This document shows positions 8,477 to 16,888 of a DNA stretch of 37,397 bases, piece by piece. Location: the NCBI GenBank assembly GCA_029239455.1, contig JAQZAX010000004.1, positions 1 to 37,397 on the forward strand, written 5' to 3'. The number at the start of each line of letters is the position of its first letter. The first letter of the stretch is position 1. This DNA is from Anaerocolumna sp. (GTDB lineage Bacteria > Bacillota > Clostridia > Lachnospirales > Lachnospiraceae). The notes beneath the pieces are model-generated. The model did no database searches. It was given only the letters and a program-made list of their open reading frames with translations, and was not told the origin of the DNA. Made by a program: the position numbers and the translations under genes.

Positions 8477-9964
8477 ATGACAGAAAATTTAGTTAAAAGA
8501 GCCAATGAATTTATTATAGAGAATAAGCATTTAGTGAATCAGGAATTTAGACAGCATTATCATATGATGCCGCCAATCGGATGGATGAATGACCCTAATG
8601 GCTTTTCCTTATTCAAGGAAGAGTACCATTTGTTTTATCAACATTATCCATATAAAGAAAGCTGGAATGAAATATATTGGGGGCATGCAATCTCCAAGGA
8701 TTTTATCACTTGGAAAGATGTAGATGTGGCATTGGCACCAGATAAAGAATATGATAAGGCAGGTTGCTTTTCAGGTACTGCACTTGTAGAAGACGATCTG
8801 ATAAGCCTGATCTATACCTGTGTCCATGGTAAGAAAGGTGAAGAAATTCAAGAACAGGCCATGGCTTATAGCACCGATGGGATTCATTTTGAAAAATTTG
8901 AAGAAAATCCGGTGATTAAAACAGAGGACCTTCCTGATGGTATATACCCTACTGATTTCAGAGATCCTAAAATCTTTAAAGAAGGGGATCACTATTACTG
9001 TATGGTAATGGCAAAGGATAAAATAAATGGCGGCAGGATGTTGCTATATACATCAGCGAATAAAAAGAATTGGAGCTATGTAAGGGATGTCCTTCCTTTC
9101 AATCCTGAATTTGGGATTATGCTTGAATGCCCAGATTATTTTATTCTGAATGGAAAGGCTATTTTACTCATGTCGGTCATTGACTTAAAAAGACAGGGAT
9201 TTCGTTTTACGAATAAGCAATCTTCCATATATATGATTGGCAGTTATAACAATATAGATGGATTTGTGCAAGAGGTTCTTGAAGAAGCAGATATGGGTTT
9301 TGATTTTTATGCACCACAGACTGTACAAACGATGGATGGACGCGTTGTAATGGCTGCATGGATGCAGGCCTGGGAAGAAAGTCTACCGACGCAGGATCTT
9401 GGTCATGGTTGGGTTGGCTCTATGATATTGCCTAGGGAACTTGAGTTAAAAGAAGATGTTATATACCAGAAACCGGTAAGGGAAATTGAACAATACAGAG
9501 AAGACCTCATGCAATATGAAAACGTCTTAGTAACAAACCAACAGGACTGCCTAACGCTAAATGGATTAGAGGGTAACAGTATTGAACTGTATTTAGAAGC
9601 AGACTTAACAAATGCAGATGATTTTACAATTCACCTAATGAAGACAAAGGAAGAAGAATGTATCTTAACCTATAATAAGTCTTTAGGAACAATCTGCTTT
9701 GACAGGGGTAAATGCGGTTATGAAATAATTTCTAAAGGATTTGAGAAAGAGCAGTTTCGTAAGTTTGAGTTACCTCTCCTGGAGAATGTCTTAAACGTCA
9801 GAATATTTATTGATACTTGCTCTATAGAAATTTTTCTGCAAGATGGTATGCGGACCATAACTTCTTGTGTATATCCAAAAGGAAAAGACTATGGTATTGC
9901 ATTCTCAGCAGTAGGAGAAGCAGTATTAAAAACAATTAAAAAGTGGAAGATTATAAATAATTAG
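8477..9964 (+). CDS. GH32 beta-fructofuranosidase / sucrose-6-phosphate hydrolase-like
   Basis: This 495-residue protein has no signal peptide and should be cytoplasmic. It has all canonical GH32 blocks: GWMNDPNG with nucleophile D39, FSGTA, FRDP with D163, and MLECPD with acid/base E217, then the C-terminal GH32 beta-sandwich (VRIFIDTCSIEIFLQDG). It hydrolyses imported fructosides to fructose plus the rest. No phosphotransferase system is nearby, and import here is by ABC transporter, so an unphosphorylated substrate is more likely than sucrose-6-phosphate. It starts 5 bases after the previous stop. The nearest AAGGAG (about 8457-8462) lies inside the upstream gene 14 bases from the ATG, which suggests translational coupling. 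Confidence 0.9.
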   Translation: MTENLVKRANEFIIENKHLVNQEFRQHYHMMPPIGWMNDPNGFSLFKEEYHLFYQHYPYKESWNEIYWGHAISKDFITWKDVDVALAPDKEYDKAGCFSGTALVEDDLISLIYTCVHGKKGEEIQEQAMAYSTDGIHFEKFEENPVIKTEDLPDGIYPTDFRDPKIFKEGDHYYCMVMAKDKINGGRMLLYTSANKKNWSYVRDVLPFNPEFGIMLECPDYFILNGKAILLMSVIDLKRQGFRFTNKQSSIYMIGSYNNIDGFVQEVLEEADMGFDFYAPQTVQTMDGRVVMAAWMQAWEESLPTQDLGHGWVGSMILPRELELKEDVIYQKPVREIEQYREDLMQYENVLVTNQQDCLTLNGLEGNSIELYLEADLTNADDFTIHLMKTKEEECILTYNKSLGTICFDRGKCGYEIISKGFEKEQFRKFELPLLENVLNVRIFIDTCSIEIFLQDGMRTITSCVYPKGKDYGIAFSAVGEAVLKTIKKWKIINN

Positions 9965-10006
9965 ATGTGCATTTGAAAACTAGGAATGTTTAAATGAAAT
10001 CTCATG

Positions 10007-10035
10007 TTGTACATATGTAAAATTCGTGGTATAAT
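10007..10035 (+). promoter_or_regulatory. Promoter of the LacI/fructokinase pair
   Basis: TTGTAC (10007-10012), a 17-base spacer and TATAAT (10030-10035) lie just upstream of the LacI gene. A 10-bp palindrome TACATATGTA (10010-10019) overlaps the -35 box and could be an operator. The sequence shows the elements; use is inferred. Confidence 0.6.
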
Positions 10036-10055
10036 AAATTTTGGGGGGTGATATT

Positions 10056-11096
10056 ATGCCGGAGAAAATTACGATACAAGATATGGCAGATGAACTTGGA
10101 TTATCAAGAAATACAGTTTCCAAAATATTAAATGGTAAGTATACAGGCCCTAATGAAACAAGGGAGCGTGTGATACAAAAGGCAATGGATTTACAATATA
10201 AAGGATATGGGGTCTATGATAAATCATCGGATTTTGAGTCAGATTTATCGGAAGTAAAGAACATTATGATTCTTTCAAAAGGGAATTTCCGAGATTCCAT
10301 TTTCTTTTCAAATATTATTGATGGGGTACAGAAGGTTATTAGAGAAAGCACCTGTAATATTTTGGTGTCCATTATTTTAGAAGATGATATAAAGACACTT
10401 AAGATTCCACCCAATATCAATAAAAATTTAGTTGACGGTATCATATGTATGGAAGTATTTCAAAAAGATTATATTGAGAAACTGCTTAGTCTTTCAATAC
10501 CCCTTGTATTTGTAGATTTTTATAATAACCCTAGGGAAATTACAGGTAAATACGACGTTATTATGATGGATAACGAATACAACGTATATGATTTAACAAA
10601 ACGCCTAATTGACCGAGGCCTTAAAAGAATTGGTTTTGTTGGTGATACGGAGCACTGCAGAGGTTTTTATGAACGATATAAAGCATGTAGGGACGCTCTA
10701 CGAGATCATGGTAACTACAATATAGATGAGAACAGCATTATTTATCCCAATGGACCAGATTATTTTGATGTACAATGGATGAGTAGAATGCTTTTATCTA
10801 AAAAAGAGCTACCAGAAGCCTTTGTATGTGCCAATGATGCACTTGCTGCCTGTGTTTTAAGAGGATTAGGGGCAATTGGGAAAACAGTTCCTGCCGATGT
10901 AGAATTGATATCCTTTGATAATACGGTTGAGTCAGAACTGGTCAACCCCAAACTAACTACGGTTGGGACCTTTAAATATGATATAGGGATTAGTGCTGCA
11001 GAAAATCTACTTTTGCGCATTCAGGAACCAGATAGAAAATCCCAAATTATTTATATTGAAACTGAAATTATTGAACGTTATTCAACAAAGATATAA
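10056..11096 (+). CDS. LacI-family transcriptional regulator
   Basis: The 346-residue protein has an N-terminal LacI helix-turn-helix (ITIQDMADELGLSRNTVSKI) and hinge helix, then a periplasmic-binding-protein-like sensor domain (NIMILSKGNFRDSIFFSNII, GFVGDTEH, AFVCANDALAACVLRGL). The ATG at 10056 is chosen because GGGGGGTG sits 5 bases ahead. The longer reading from TTG 10041 would place that site inside the gene. It most likely represses the fructan genes and releases on fructose or a fructose phosphate, but no operator upstream of the main operon can be inspected because that region is outside the window. It has its own promoter and is followed 27 bp later by the kinase. Confidence 0.9.
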   Translation: MPEKITIQDMADELGLSRNTVSKILNGKYTGPNETRERVIQKAMDLQYKGYGVYDKSSDFESDLSEVKNIMILSKGNFRDSIFFSNIIDGVQKVIRESTCNILVSIILEDDIKTLKIPPNINKNLVDGIICMEVFQKDYIEKLLSLSIPLVFVDFYNNPREITGKYDVIMMDNEYNVYDLTKRLIDRGLKRIGFVGDTEHCRGFYERYKACRDALRDHGNYNIDENSIIYPNGPDYFDVQWMSRMLLSKKELPEAFVCANDALAACVLRGLGAIGKTVPADVELISFDNTVESELVNPKLTTVGTFKYDIGISAAENLLLRIQEPDRKSQIIYIETEIIERYSTKI

Positions 11097-11122
11097 TCTG
11101 ATTATAAAAGGAAGATAAATAA

Positions 11123-12034
11123 ATGGAAAAATTACTCACCATAGGAGCTGTATTATGGGATATATTCCCAGATGAAATACATATTGGAGGAGCACCGTTT
11201 AATGTGGCAGCCCATGCTGCCAGACGGGGTATGAAAGCCTATATCTTAACCAGAATAGGCAAGGATGAACTAGGAGAAAAGTCACAAACTGAGTTTCAGC
11301 AGTTAAATGTTCATAATGATTTTGTCCAACTGGATGAAGAAAAACCTACCGGAATTGCTAAGGTTACATTTTCTTCTCCAGGAATTCCTGAATATGATAT
11401 TCCAGAGGATGTTGCTTATAACAACATTCAATGCACGGAGTTATTATTATCCCAGTTGGAAGAGCACAATTTTGATTTCATATATTTTGGTTCAATGGAA
11501 CAAAAAAGCCTTATAAATCGATACACTATTTCTGAAGTTCTTAATAAAGCTAAAAAAAAGTATGTCTTTTTTGATGTTAATATCCGATTTGGATTTTATC
11601 CCCTTGAGGTTATGGAGAAATCCTTCAGAGCTGCAGATATTGTTAAAATTAACGATGAGGAGGCACTGCTTTTATCAAAATTGTTCTATGGTGAATCAAT
11701 GGATTTTGAAGCATTTGCTTTAAAAGCATCAAGTGATTTTCATATTCGTATCTTTATCATTACCTTAGGAGCCAAAGGATGTATCATATATGATCAAAAG
11801 GAAAGTCGCTTTGAAATGGTACCAGGGTTTAAAGTACAGGTAGCAGACACTGTTGGTTCTGGTGATGGTTTCTGTGCAGCATTTATGGAGACTTTTGCAA
11901 GAACAAATAATCCTTTTGAAGCTGCAAGAGAAGGGAATCGCTTAGGTGCTTATATTGCTTCGAAAAGTGGTGCAATCCCAAAGATAGAATGGGAAGAATT
12001 AGAAATGATAGGTAAAACGCAATTGAATAAATAG
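11123..12034 (+). CDS. PfkB-family carbohydrate kinase (fructokinase)
   Basis: The 303-residue ribokinase-type enzyme has the N-terminal substrate-binding block IHIGGAPFNVAAHAARRG and the C-terminal ATP/anion-hole motif DTVGSGDGF, with catalytic base D248. The close GGAPFN and the short N-terminus are typical of bacterial fructokinases rather than ribokinases. It phosphorylates fructose released by the GH32 enzymes, linking the operon to glycolysis. It is co-transcribed with the LacI gene 27 bp upstream (RBS AAAGGAAG) and followed at once by an intrinsic terminator. Confidence 0.88.
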   Translation: MEKLLTIGAVLWDIFPDEIHIGGAPFNVAAHAARRGMKAYILTRIGKDELGEKSQTEFQQLNVHNDFVQLDEEKPTGIAKVTFSSPGIPEYDIPEDVAYNNIQCTELLLSQLEEHNFDFIYFGSMEQKSLINRYTISEVLNKAKKKYVFFDVNIRFGFYPLEVMEKSFRAADIVKINDEEALLLSKLFYGESMDFEAFALKASSDFHIRIFIITLGAKGCIIYDQKESRFEMVPGFKVQVADTVGSGDGFCAAFMETFARTNNPFEAAREGNRLGAYIASKSGAIPKIEWEELEMIGKTQLNK

Positions 12035-12044
12035 AATTTTATAG

Positions 12045-12074
12045 ATTGGATTTCAGATGGAATCCAATTTTTTT
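12045..12074 (+). terminator. Intrinsic terminator of the fructan locus
   Basis: ATTGGATTTC pairs with GGAATCCAAT around the loop AGAT (12045-12068), one G-U wobble, followed by a run of seven T. It lies 11 bases after the kinase stop. Confidence 0.88.
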
Positions 12075-12250
12075 GCTTAATATAAAAGTTCGCCCTAGAG
12101 ATTATTCACGAAAATTGAAAGAATTAATATACTAATAGTAAGCATAAATTTAACATATTTTCTGTTGAGAAACATATAGTGTAAGATAAAAAGATATGAT
12201 GCAGCCTGTTAATATTCTTTATCAAGGATTGAGTGAATAAGGAGGACACT

Positions 12251-12505
12251 ATGGAATTTTTAGCACAGTATGTTGTAGCTTTAATTGTTGGTATATGTTT
12301 AGCCTTCGGATACATTATCAAACACAGTCTCAATTTTATACCAAATAAGTACATTCCGTTAATTATGGGTATTACAGGTGTAATACTTAACGTATGGCTA
12401 AATGACTGGACATTTAATCCTGGGATTTTGCTTGGGGGGATGGCTTCAGGGTTAGCATCAACCGGAGCATTTGAAATGATTCGAAATATTACCGAAAAGA
12501 GGTAA
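12251..12505 (+). CDS. Small phage-type holin family protein (orphan)
   Basis: The 84-residue protein has two to three membrane segments (about residues 3-22, 31-50 and 54-75) and a short charged tail. The pattern IIKHSLNFIPNKYIPLIMG followed by a Gly/Ala-rich helix matches the Hol44-like phage holins often called phage_holin_5_2. The ATG at 12251 follows AAGGAGG; an upstream in-frame GTG at 12233 would bury that site. No endolysin, portal or other phage gene lies near, so it is a domesticated or stand-alone membrane protein. The 216 bases before it hold only the kinase terminator and AT-rich sequence. Confidence 0.72.
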   Translation: MEFLAQYVVALIVGICLAFGYIIKHSLNFIPNKYIPLIMGITGVILNVWLNDWTFNPGILLGGMASGLASTGAFEMIRNITEKR

Positions 12506-12660
12506 AACAGGGATACGAATATTTTATGATAGAAAAATAAGAAATAGCAGTGGTTTTCCATTCAATTTAAAGATAGTAACCTATATACTTTCATTATTCA
12601 TGTGGTTACCAGCATTAATGGGTTATTAGTTTTTAGAAAAATTTAATAATATCATAATAA

Positions 12661-12691
12661 AAACTTTATGGTGCCTGACACCATAAAGTTT
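12661..12691. repeat. Hairpin with GGTGCCTGACACC at its apex (dispersed 13-mer, terminator-like)
   Basis: AAACTTTATGGTG (12661-12673) and CACCATAAAGTTT (12679-12691) are perfect inverted arms of 13 bp around CCTGA. The central 13 bases are GGTGCCTGACACC, the reverse complement of the 13-mer repeated at 24407, 26023 and 26931. T-rich sequence follows, so it may end transcription from the holin gene. Here the 13-mer is the tip of the hairpin, whereas in the long copies it forms the base. Confidence 0.85.
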
Positions 12692-12711
12692 TGTTAGTTT
12701 TATTCACAGGA

Positions 12712-12740
12712 TTGACAGTTAAATTACAATCATGTATTGT
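12712..12740 (+). promoter_or_regulatory. Promoter of the XdhC-like gene
   Basis: TTGACA (12712-12717), a 17-base spacer and TATTGT (12735-12740) lie 36 bases ahead of the start codon. Confidence 0.55.
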
Positions 12741-12775
12741 ATAAAATATGAAAATTACATAGATAGGAGCCTGCC

Positions 12776-13798
12776 ATGAGTTTTTATACAGCGATTCAAA
12801 GTTTAGATAAACATAAAACCAATATTGCAATTACAGTTGTGAGTGGAATTTTTGCAGGGGAGCACTTACTGCTCTCTGACGGTGTTAAGGTTTATGAATC
12901 AAAGGATAGTATTGATTGGGAACCTATCACCAGGCAAATTCCGCAACTTAAGAAGAGTCAAACCATTACAATAAATAACGAAAAGGTATTTTATGAGTTT
13001 ATACAACAAAGCTACCAGGTAGTGGTATGTGGAGCAGGGCATATTTCCATGCCAATTATAAAAATGTGCCGCATGCTTAATTTACCCGTAACCGTTATAG
13101 ATGACCGCCCATTCTTTGCAGATAATGCAAGAAGAGAAGAGGCAGATAAGGTTATCTGTGAACCGTTTTTGCAGGCACTGTCTCAAATAAATGGAGATAC
13201 AGGAACCTTTTTCGTAATCGTAACCAGGGGGCATCGATATGATCAGGTATGTCTGGAACATATTATTGATAAAGAAAATGCATATATTGGAATGATAGGC
13301 AGCAAACTTCGAGTGAAAAAAGTACTGGAATATCTGGTAGACAAGGGAATATCTAAGGAGAAACTGGATCAGGTATATACACCCATTGGATTAAAAATTG
13401 GAGCAGAAACGCCCGCTGAAATCGCTGTTGCCATAATGGCACAGATAATTGATGTAAAAAATAAGAATATCGGAAGTGACGGTTATACGGAGGAAATACT
13501 TGAGGGGATTATAAATGACAATGCGCATAATATTCCCAAAGCACTAGTCACCATTGTTTCAAGAAAAGGTTCTGCACCAAGGGAAGTAGGTACGAAGATG
13601 GTTATTTTGGCTGATGGTACTATGGTAGGAACCATTGGAGGAGGATGCGTGGAGGCAGATATTAGGCAGGTGGCACTTGACTGTATAAGAAATCAGGAAT
13701 GCAGGCTGGTTGAAAATGATATGACAGGTATCAACGCAGAAGAGGAAGGTATGGTTTGCGGTGGTATCATTGAATTGTTTGTTGAATATATTCCATAA
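12776..13798 (+). CDS. XdhC/CoxI family protein with swapped domain order
   Basis: The 340-residue protein has an N-terminal beta region (about 1-78). A Rossmann domain of the XdhC_C type (about 80-225) follows, with dinucleotide loop VVCGAGHISMP, the VTRGHRYD block and the GSKLRV / IGLKIGAETPAEIAVAI blocks. A C-terminal XdhC_CoxI domain (about 245-340; SRKGSAPREVGTKM, GTIGGGCVEADIR, GMVCGGIIELF) ends the protein. In well-studied XdhC proteins the CoxI-type domain comes first. The family inserts sulfurated molybdenum cofactor into hydroxylases such as xanthine dehydrogenase. No such enzyme or cofactor gene is visible nearby, so the partner must be encoded elsewhere. RBS TAGGAG precedes the ATG. 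Confidence 0.85.
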   Translation: MSFYTAIQSLDKHKTNIAITVVSGIFAGEHLLLSDGVKVYESKDSIDWEPITRQIPQLKKSQTITINNEKVFYEFIQQSYQVVVCGAGHISMPIIKMCRMLNLPVTVIDDRPFFADNARREEADKVICEPFLQALSQINGDTGTFFVIVTRGHRYDQVCLEHIIDKENAYIGMIGSKLRVKKVLEYLVDKGISKEKLDQVYTPIGLKIGAETPAEIAVAIMAQIIDVKNKNIGSDGYTEEILEGIINDNAHNIPKALVTIVSRKGSAPREVGTKMVILADGTMVGTIGGGCVEADIRQVALDCIRNQECRLVENDMTGINAEEEGMVCGGIIELFVEYIP

Positions 13799-13870
13799 AG
13801 GATAAGAAATAGAATGAGTAATATAAGCTTTCCTTTTTTCTAAAAAGTTGTTATGATATAAAAAATAATT

Positions 13871-13920
13871 ACAAAATACGAAATCATATCATGATTTTGT
13901 TATATAAGAACGTATTTTGA
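13871..13920 (+). promoter_or_regulatory. Leader with two alternative inverted-repeat pairings
   Basis: ACAAAATACG (13871-13880) can pair with CGTATTTTG (13911-13919). Its first seven bases, ACAAAAT, can instead pair with ATTTTGT (13894-13900), with AAATCAT/ATGATTT (13881-13887 and 13891-13897) nested nearby. The 187-base leader shows no SAM-box, T-box or cobalamin consensus that I can recognise. A switch is possible but unproven. Confidence 0.4.
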
Positions 13921-13985
13921 TGTAAAACGTTTATTAGATAAATGAAGATATGTTTAGAATCTTTTAGCCTAAGGAGACAACCAGA

Positions 13986-15770
13986 ATGAATATAAATAAA
14001 TATTTAGAGCAACATAAATTAATCATGGATGGAGCCATGGGCACCTATTTTTCCAGAATAACCAACAATGAAAATGCAATTTCTGAAAATGCGAATCTTG
14101 ATGAGCCAGAAACCATTCTTTTGATTCATAGGCAATATATTGAAGCCGGCGCCAGGCTAATTCGTACCAATACCTTTGCTGCCAACAGACAAACTCTTGG
14201 AATTAGTGAAGAAAAGCAAAGGGAGCTTATTACTGCAGCTTTTGGTTTAGCAAAAAAAGCAGCAGAAGAATCAAAAGAGAGAGTTTATATTGCTTGTGAT
14301 ATAGGACCGATTGCTGAAAATGGCTCAAGAACGGAAGAAGAAATACTTGCGGAATATAAATATATTTGCGATGTATTTTTGCAAGAAAAACCAGAAGTAA
14401 TCTTGTTTGAGACATTTTCTGATTTTCGATATATTCGAAAGCTTATCCCTTATCTTCGCGAAAAATCCCCGGATTTATTCATTATAACGAATTTTAGTTT
14501 AAATAAAAACGGATACAGTGCCAGTGGAATAAGTGCCGTTACTTTATTAGAAGAGATAGCAGCTACCGATGGAATTCAGGCAGGCGGCTTTAACTGCGGC
14601 ATTGGTTCCGGTCATATGTATCAGATGCTAAAACGAATCAGTTTCCCCGAAAATAAATATATCGTGGCCGCACCCAATGCAGGTTATCCGGAACAGCTCC
14701 AGAACCGCATGGTATTCATGGATAATGAAGGGTATTTCAGCGAAAATATGTATCGGACCTCGGGACTTGGGATTGATATTATTGGAGGCTGCTGTGGGAC
14801 AACCCCAAGCTATATAAGTAATGTGGCAGCCCGAATTAACGTTAATATAATAAACAGAGAAAACCGGATTAGTTATACCCATAAAGATAGTTCAAACAAA
14901 GAAGTTCGAAAGAATGAATTCTATGAATTGTTTCATAGTGGCAAAAAGGTAGTTGCTGTAGAATTAGATCCTCCTTTTGATGCTTTAGATGAGAAGATTT
15001 TGGATTGTGCTTATAAATTAAAATCCACTGGGACAGTTGATATTATAACCATCGCAGACTCTCCGATGGGAAGAAGCAGAGTGGATTCTATTCTTATGAG
15101 CATAAAGATTGCAAAAGAAACCGGACTCGAGGTAATGCCTCATGTAGCCTGCAGAGACAAGAATATGATAGCCATGCGTTCCGGTTTACTTGGAGCGTAC
15201 CTGAATGATATCAGAAATATTTTAATTGTAACGGGAGACCCGATTCCAGTTGAAAATCGTCAGTCTGCCACCGGTGTATTTGACTATAATTCCATACAGC
15301 TAATGCAGTTTATGCAGGAGATGAACCGAGAACATTTTAGTGAGGAACCCATATATTTTGGAGGAGCACTAAACTATGGCAGAGGCAGTATTGATAAAGT
15401 AATAGAAAGAATGGAAAAGAAAATTGCTGCCGGTGCAAAATATTTTCTAACTCAGCCAATCTTTATGGAAGAAGATATTGAACGCATTCAACTCATTAAA
15501 AGTAAAGTTGATACTAAGATATTATGCGGTATTATGCCCCTTGTAAGTTATAGAAATGCTAATTTTATCAAAAATGAAATTACAGGTATTCATGTGCCAG
15601 ATGAAGTGGTGGCACGGTATCGTCCGGATATGACAAAAGAAGAGGCAGAGTGGGTGGGTGCCCAAATTGCAAGTGAAATTATTGAGAAATTGAGTCCTTA
15701 TGCAGACGGATATTACTTTATGCTTCCATTTAACAGGGTAAGCCTTATGGAGAAGATCCGTATTGTCTAA
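13986..15770 (+). CDS. Homocysteine S-methyltransferase / methylenetetrahydrofolate reductase fusion
   Basis: The 594-residue protein has two enzymes. Residues 1-290 form a zinc-dependent homocysteine S-methyltransferase barrel (MDGAMGTYF; Zn ligands C204 in FNCG and C269/C270 in GGCCGTT). Residues about 315-590 form a MetF-type methylenetetrahydrofolate reductase (VVAVELDPPFD, VDIITIADSPMGRSR, ILIVTGDPIP, YFLTQPIF). The same fusion is known as YitJ in Bacillus. It makes 5-methyl-THF and can transfer a methyl group to homocysteine. It opens a three-gene operon with a phosphoesterase and B12-dependent methionine synthase. The ATG at 13986 follows AAGGAG. Confidence 0.92.
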   Translation: MNINKYLEQHKLIMDGAMGTYFSRITNNENAISENANLDEPETILLIHRQYIEAGARLIRTNTFAANRQTLGISEEKQRELITAAFGLAKKAAEESKERVYIACDIGPIAENGSRTEEEILAEYKYICDVFLQEKPEVILFETFSDFRYIRKLIPYLREKSPDLFIITNFSLNKNGYSASGISAVTLLEEIAATDGIQAGGFNCGIGSGHMYQMLKRISFPENKYIVAAPNAGYPEQLQNRMVFMDNEGYFSENMYRTSGLGIDIIGGCCGTTPSYISNVAARINVNIINRENRISYTHKDSSNKEVRKNEFYELFHSGKKVVAVELDPPFDALDEKILDCAYKLKSTGTVDIITIADSPMGRSRVDSILMSIKIAKETGLEVMPHVACRDKNMIAMRSGLLGAYLNDIRNILIVTGDPIPVENRQSATGVFDYNSIQLMQFMQEMNREHFSEEPIYFGGALNYGRGSIDKVIERMEKKIAAGAKYFLTQPIFMEEDIERIQLIKSKVDTKILCGIMPLVSYRNANFIKNEITGIHVPDEVVARYRPDMTKEEAEWVGAQIASEIIEKLSPYADGYYFMLPFNRVSLMEKIRIV

Positions 15771-15782
15771 CAGGAGGTAATT

Positions 15783-16865
15783 ATGCAGGCAAAGGTTGAA
15801 CGAATTCACATAGATGATAATAAGAGAATTATTGTAATCAGCGACATTCATGGAGATATTGACAGTTTGAAAGAATTGTTAATGGAAATTAAGTTTCAAT
15901 CGGATGATGTCCTGATTTTAAATGGTGATATGGTGGAAAAGGGACCAAAAAGCCTTGAAACTCTTCACTATATCATGGAACTTAGCAATTCTCATACCGT
16001 CTATTCTGTATGCGGTAATTGTGATGCAATTGCCAGAGCAGTTTATCATGAGGATAGGAATAAGGAACTCCTTATGTATTTATTGATAAGAAAGGACACA
16101 TTATTAAATGAAATGTGCCATGAGTTATCTATTTCACTTGATGAGAATTCCGATATGCTACAGATAAAGGAGAAATTGAAAGAACATTTTACGAAAGAAT
16201 TGGAATGGATCAACCAACTGCCTGATATAATTGAAACCAAGAATTTTATATTTGCCCATGCAGGTACCAGGCCTAATAACCTGGAGCAACAAAAGCATAA
16301 TTATGTACGTAGTACTAAGGCTTTTATGGAACAGGGACTGTCTTTTTCGAAATATTGTATTGTTGGACATTGGCCGGTTTCTCTATATAATACTAAGAAA
16401 CCCTGCGGGAATCCAATTATTGATGAAGAGCGCAAGATTATCAGTATTGATGGCGGTAATGTTCTTAAGTTAGACGGACAGCTAAATGCACTTATAATTC
16501 CTCATAAGAATGCAAACGAATTCTCATTTCATTCCTATGATAAGTTAAAGACAGGAATTGCTAAGGATTCCCAGGAAGAAAGTACAGATTCCTGTCATAT
16601 CCTATGGACAGATAATCTGATTCGGGTTATGGAAAAAGAAGAGGAATTCTCCTATTGTGAACAAATATCTACTAAGAAAAGAATGTGGATTTTAAATAAA
16701 TACATTTATGAAGATATGTATGGCTGTCACTGTGAAGGCTCAACGGATTATAAACTACCCATAAAAGCTGGAGACGTAGTTAAAGTGGTAGAAATAACAA
16801 ATAAAGGGTATCTTATTAAGAAGGATGGAATTACCGGATGGTATTACGGTAGTCTCCTTATGTAA
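15783..16865 (+). CDS. Calcineurin-like metallophosphoesterase with C-terminal SH3-like domain
   Basis: The 360-residue protein has the full two-metal phosphoesterase signature: SDIHGD (D21, H23), LNGDMVEKG, VCGNCD, FAHAGT and VGHWP. This matches the PPP serine/threonine phosphatase type, including the YNT...IDGG closing segment. The last 65 residues look like a bacterial SH3 domain (MWILNKYI ... GYLIKKDGITGWYYGSLLM), which is unusual for a cytoplasmic phosphatase without a signal peptide. It lies 12 bp after the MTHFR fusion and 23 bp before metH, with its own AGGAGG, so it belongs to the operon. The substrate is unknown. A regulatory or housekeeping role for the methyl-transfer enzymes is only an idea from position. 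Confidence 0.85.
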   Translation: MQAKVERIHIDDNKRIIVISDIHGDIDSLKELLMEIKFQSDDVLILNGDMVEKGPKSLETLHYIMELSNSHTVYSVCGNCDAIARAVYHEDRNKELLMYLLIRKDTLLNEMCHELSISLDENSDMLQIKEKLKEHFTKELEWINQLPDIIETKNFIFAHAGTRPNNLEQQKHNYVRSTKAFMEQGLSFSKYCIVGHWPVSLYNTKKPCGNPIIDEERKIISIDGGNVLKLDGQLNALIIPHKNANEFSFHSYDKLKTGIAKDSQEESTDSCHILWTDNLIRVMEKEEEFSYCEQISTKKRMWILNKYIYEDMYGCHCEGSTDYKLPIKAGDVVKVVEITNKGYLIKKDGITGWYYGSLLM

Positions 16866-16888
16866 TTGTACGAAAGTGAGGAAAGTAA

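Noticed and set aside
12124-12561. 145-codon minus-strand frame opposite the holin gene
   Set aside because: It overlaps the well-supported holin gene, lacks a ribosome binding site and has a composition typical of antisense shadows.
13799-13985. SAM or cobalamin riboswitch before the methionine operon
   Set aside because: I looked for the SAM-box and B12-box conserved stretches and found none; only the alternative inverted repeats are reported.
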